Assembly (NCBI GenBank): GCA_028875125.1
Contig: JAPPGC010000069.1
Coordinates: 1-43,944 of the forward strand
Source: Bacteroidota bacterium
GTDB lineage: Bacteria > Bacteroidota > Rhodothermia > Rhodothermales > Bin80
Length of the DNA stretch: 43,944 nt
Reading direction: 5' to 3'
A model generated the notes under the pieces. The model saw nothing but the letters and a program-made list of their open reading frames with translations. It was not told where the DNA came from and did not search any database. A program made the position numbers and the translations under genes. Below, one piece after another: positions 43,801-43,944 of this stretch (positions are counted from its first letter, which is position 1; each line of letters opens with the position of its first letter).

Positions 43801-43944
43801 CACCGGCTTAAGCATGCAGTCCTTGGTATGGTAGGATTCTCCATGACTTGCAAGAGGTTATGAGAGGCCATGGCTATTGGCGATTTACGTTAGATCTTAT
43901 AGTAGGGCTTTCCCGGCTGGTTGAGCTACATTAGCTCGAGTTCA
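43801..43944. other. Downstream of tgt, no gene seen
   Basis: The last 144 bases contain no supported gene. A short perfect hairpin, GAGCT, a 5-base loop and AGCTC at 43923-43937, lies near the window edge and may belong to a feature that continues outside. Confidence 0.4.

Noticed and set aside
1-43944. CRISPR array, insertion sequence, phage genes or rRNA
   Set aside because: No regular repeat-spacer pattern, no transposase-like protein, no terminal inverted repeats with target duplication and no rRNA-like sequence were seen on either strand.

Overview
The window looks like a chromosome segment of a Bacteroidota-type bacterium, most likely in or near the Rhodothermia/Balneolia branch. Family content supports this: two PorV/PorQ-like outer-membrane proteins beside an Asp-box protein with a FlgD-like C-terminal domain (type IX secretion style), a CBM9-like/DUF5916 barrel protein, an NDUFA9-like epimerase, and a TamA-like/TamB pair joined to Mla genes. 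Base composition is near 50% GC by eye and coding density is high. I saw no tRNA, rRNA, CRISPR array, insertion sequence or phage gene.

Layout. At 1-900 (minus) is the start of a Fic protein cut by the window edge, followed by about 640 AT-richer bases without a convincing gene. At 1540-5090 (minus) an exported M20 amidohydrolase is coupled to a DUF5916 outer-membrane protein; argH diverges at 5190-6587. At 6784-8162 (minus) are an AI-2E-type permease and a GlsB/YeaQ-type membrane protein. At 8243-15037 (minus) six tightly packed genes run in transcription order: class I aminotransferase, site-2 protease, lipoprotein, Asp-box/FlgD protein, and two PorV-like proteins. At 15210-20370 (minus) is a probable sialic acid locus: a kelch mutarotase fused to a sodium/solute symporter, an N-acetylneuraminate lyase of the animal-like NPL type, and an exported Asp-box (sialidase-like) protein.

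At 20776-23134 (plus) three exported proteins follow one another: a small four-cysteine protein of no family I recognise, a beta-barrel protein and a DUF547 protein. At 23159-25817 (minus) are a GT-C-like membrane glycosyltransferase, coaD and rsmD. From 25884 to 43800 all genes are on the plus strand: NDUFA9-like epimerase, outer-membrane barrel, EcsC protein, lipoprotein sulfatase, clpX, a TamA-like Omp85 protein, tamB, mlaE, mlaF, mlaD, a PH-like membrane protein and tgt.

The strongest leads are the mutarotase-symporter fusion in the sialic acid locus, the sialidase-like protein that lacks the usual RIP arginine motif, a Tgt in which all four zinc-ligand positions are substituted, the aminotransferase/S2P/lipoprotein/PorV operon, and the unassigned small cysteine protein at the head of the DUF547 operon. 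I found no clear defence system or mobile element. All family assignments come from reading motifs, not from database searches.
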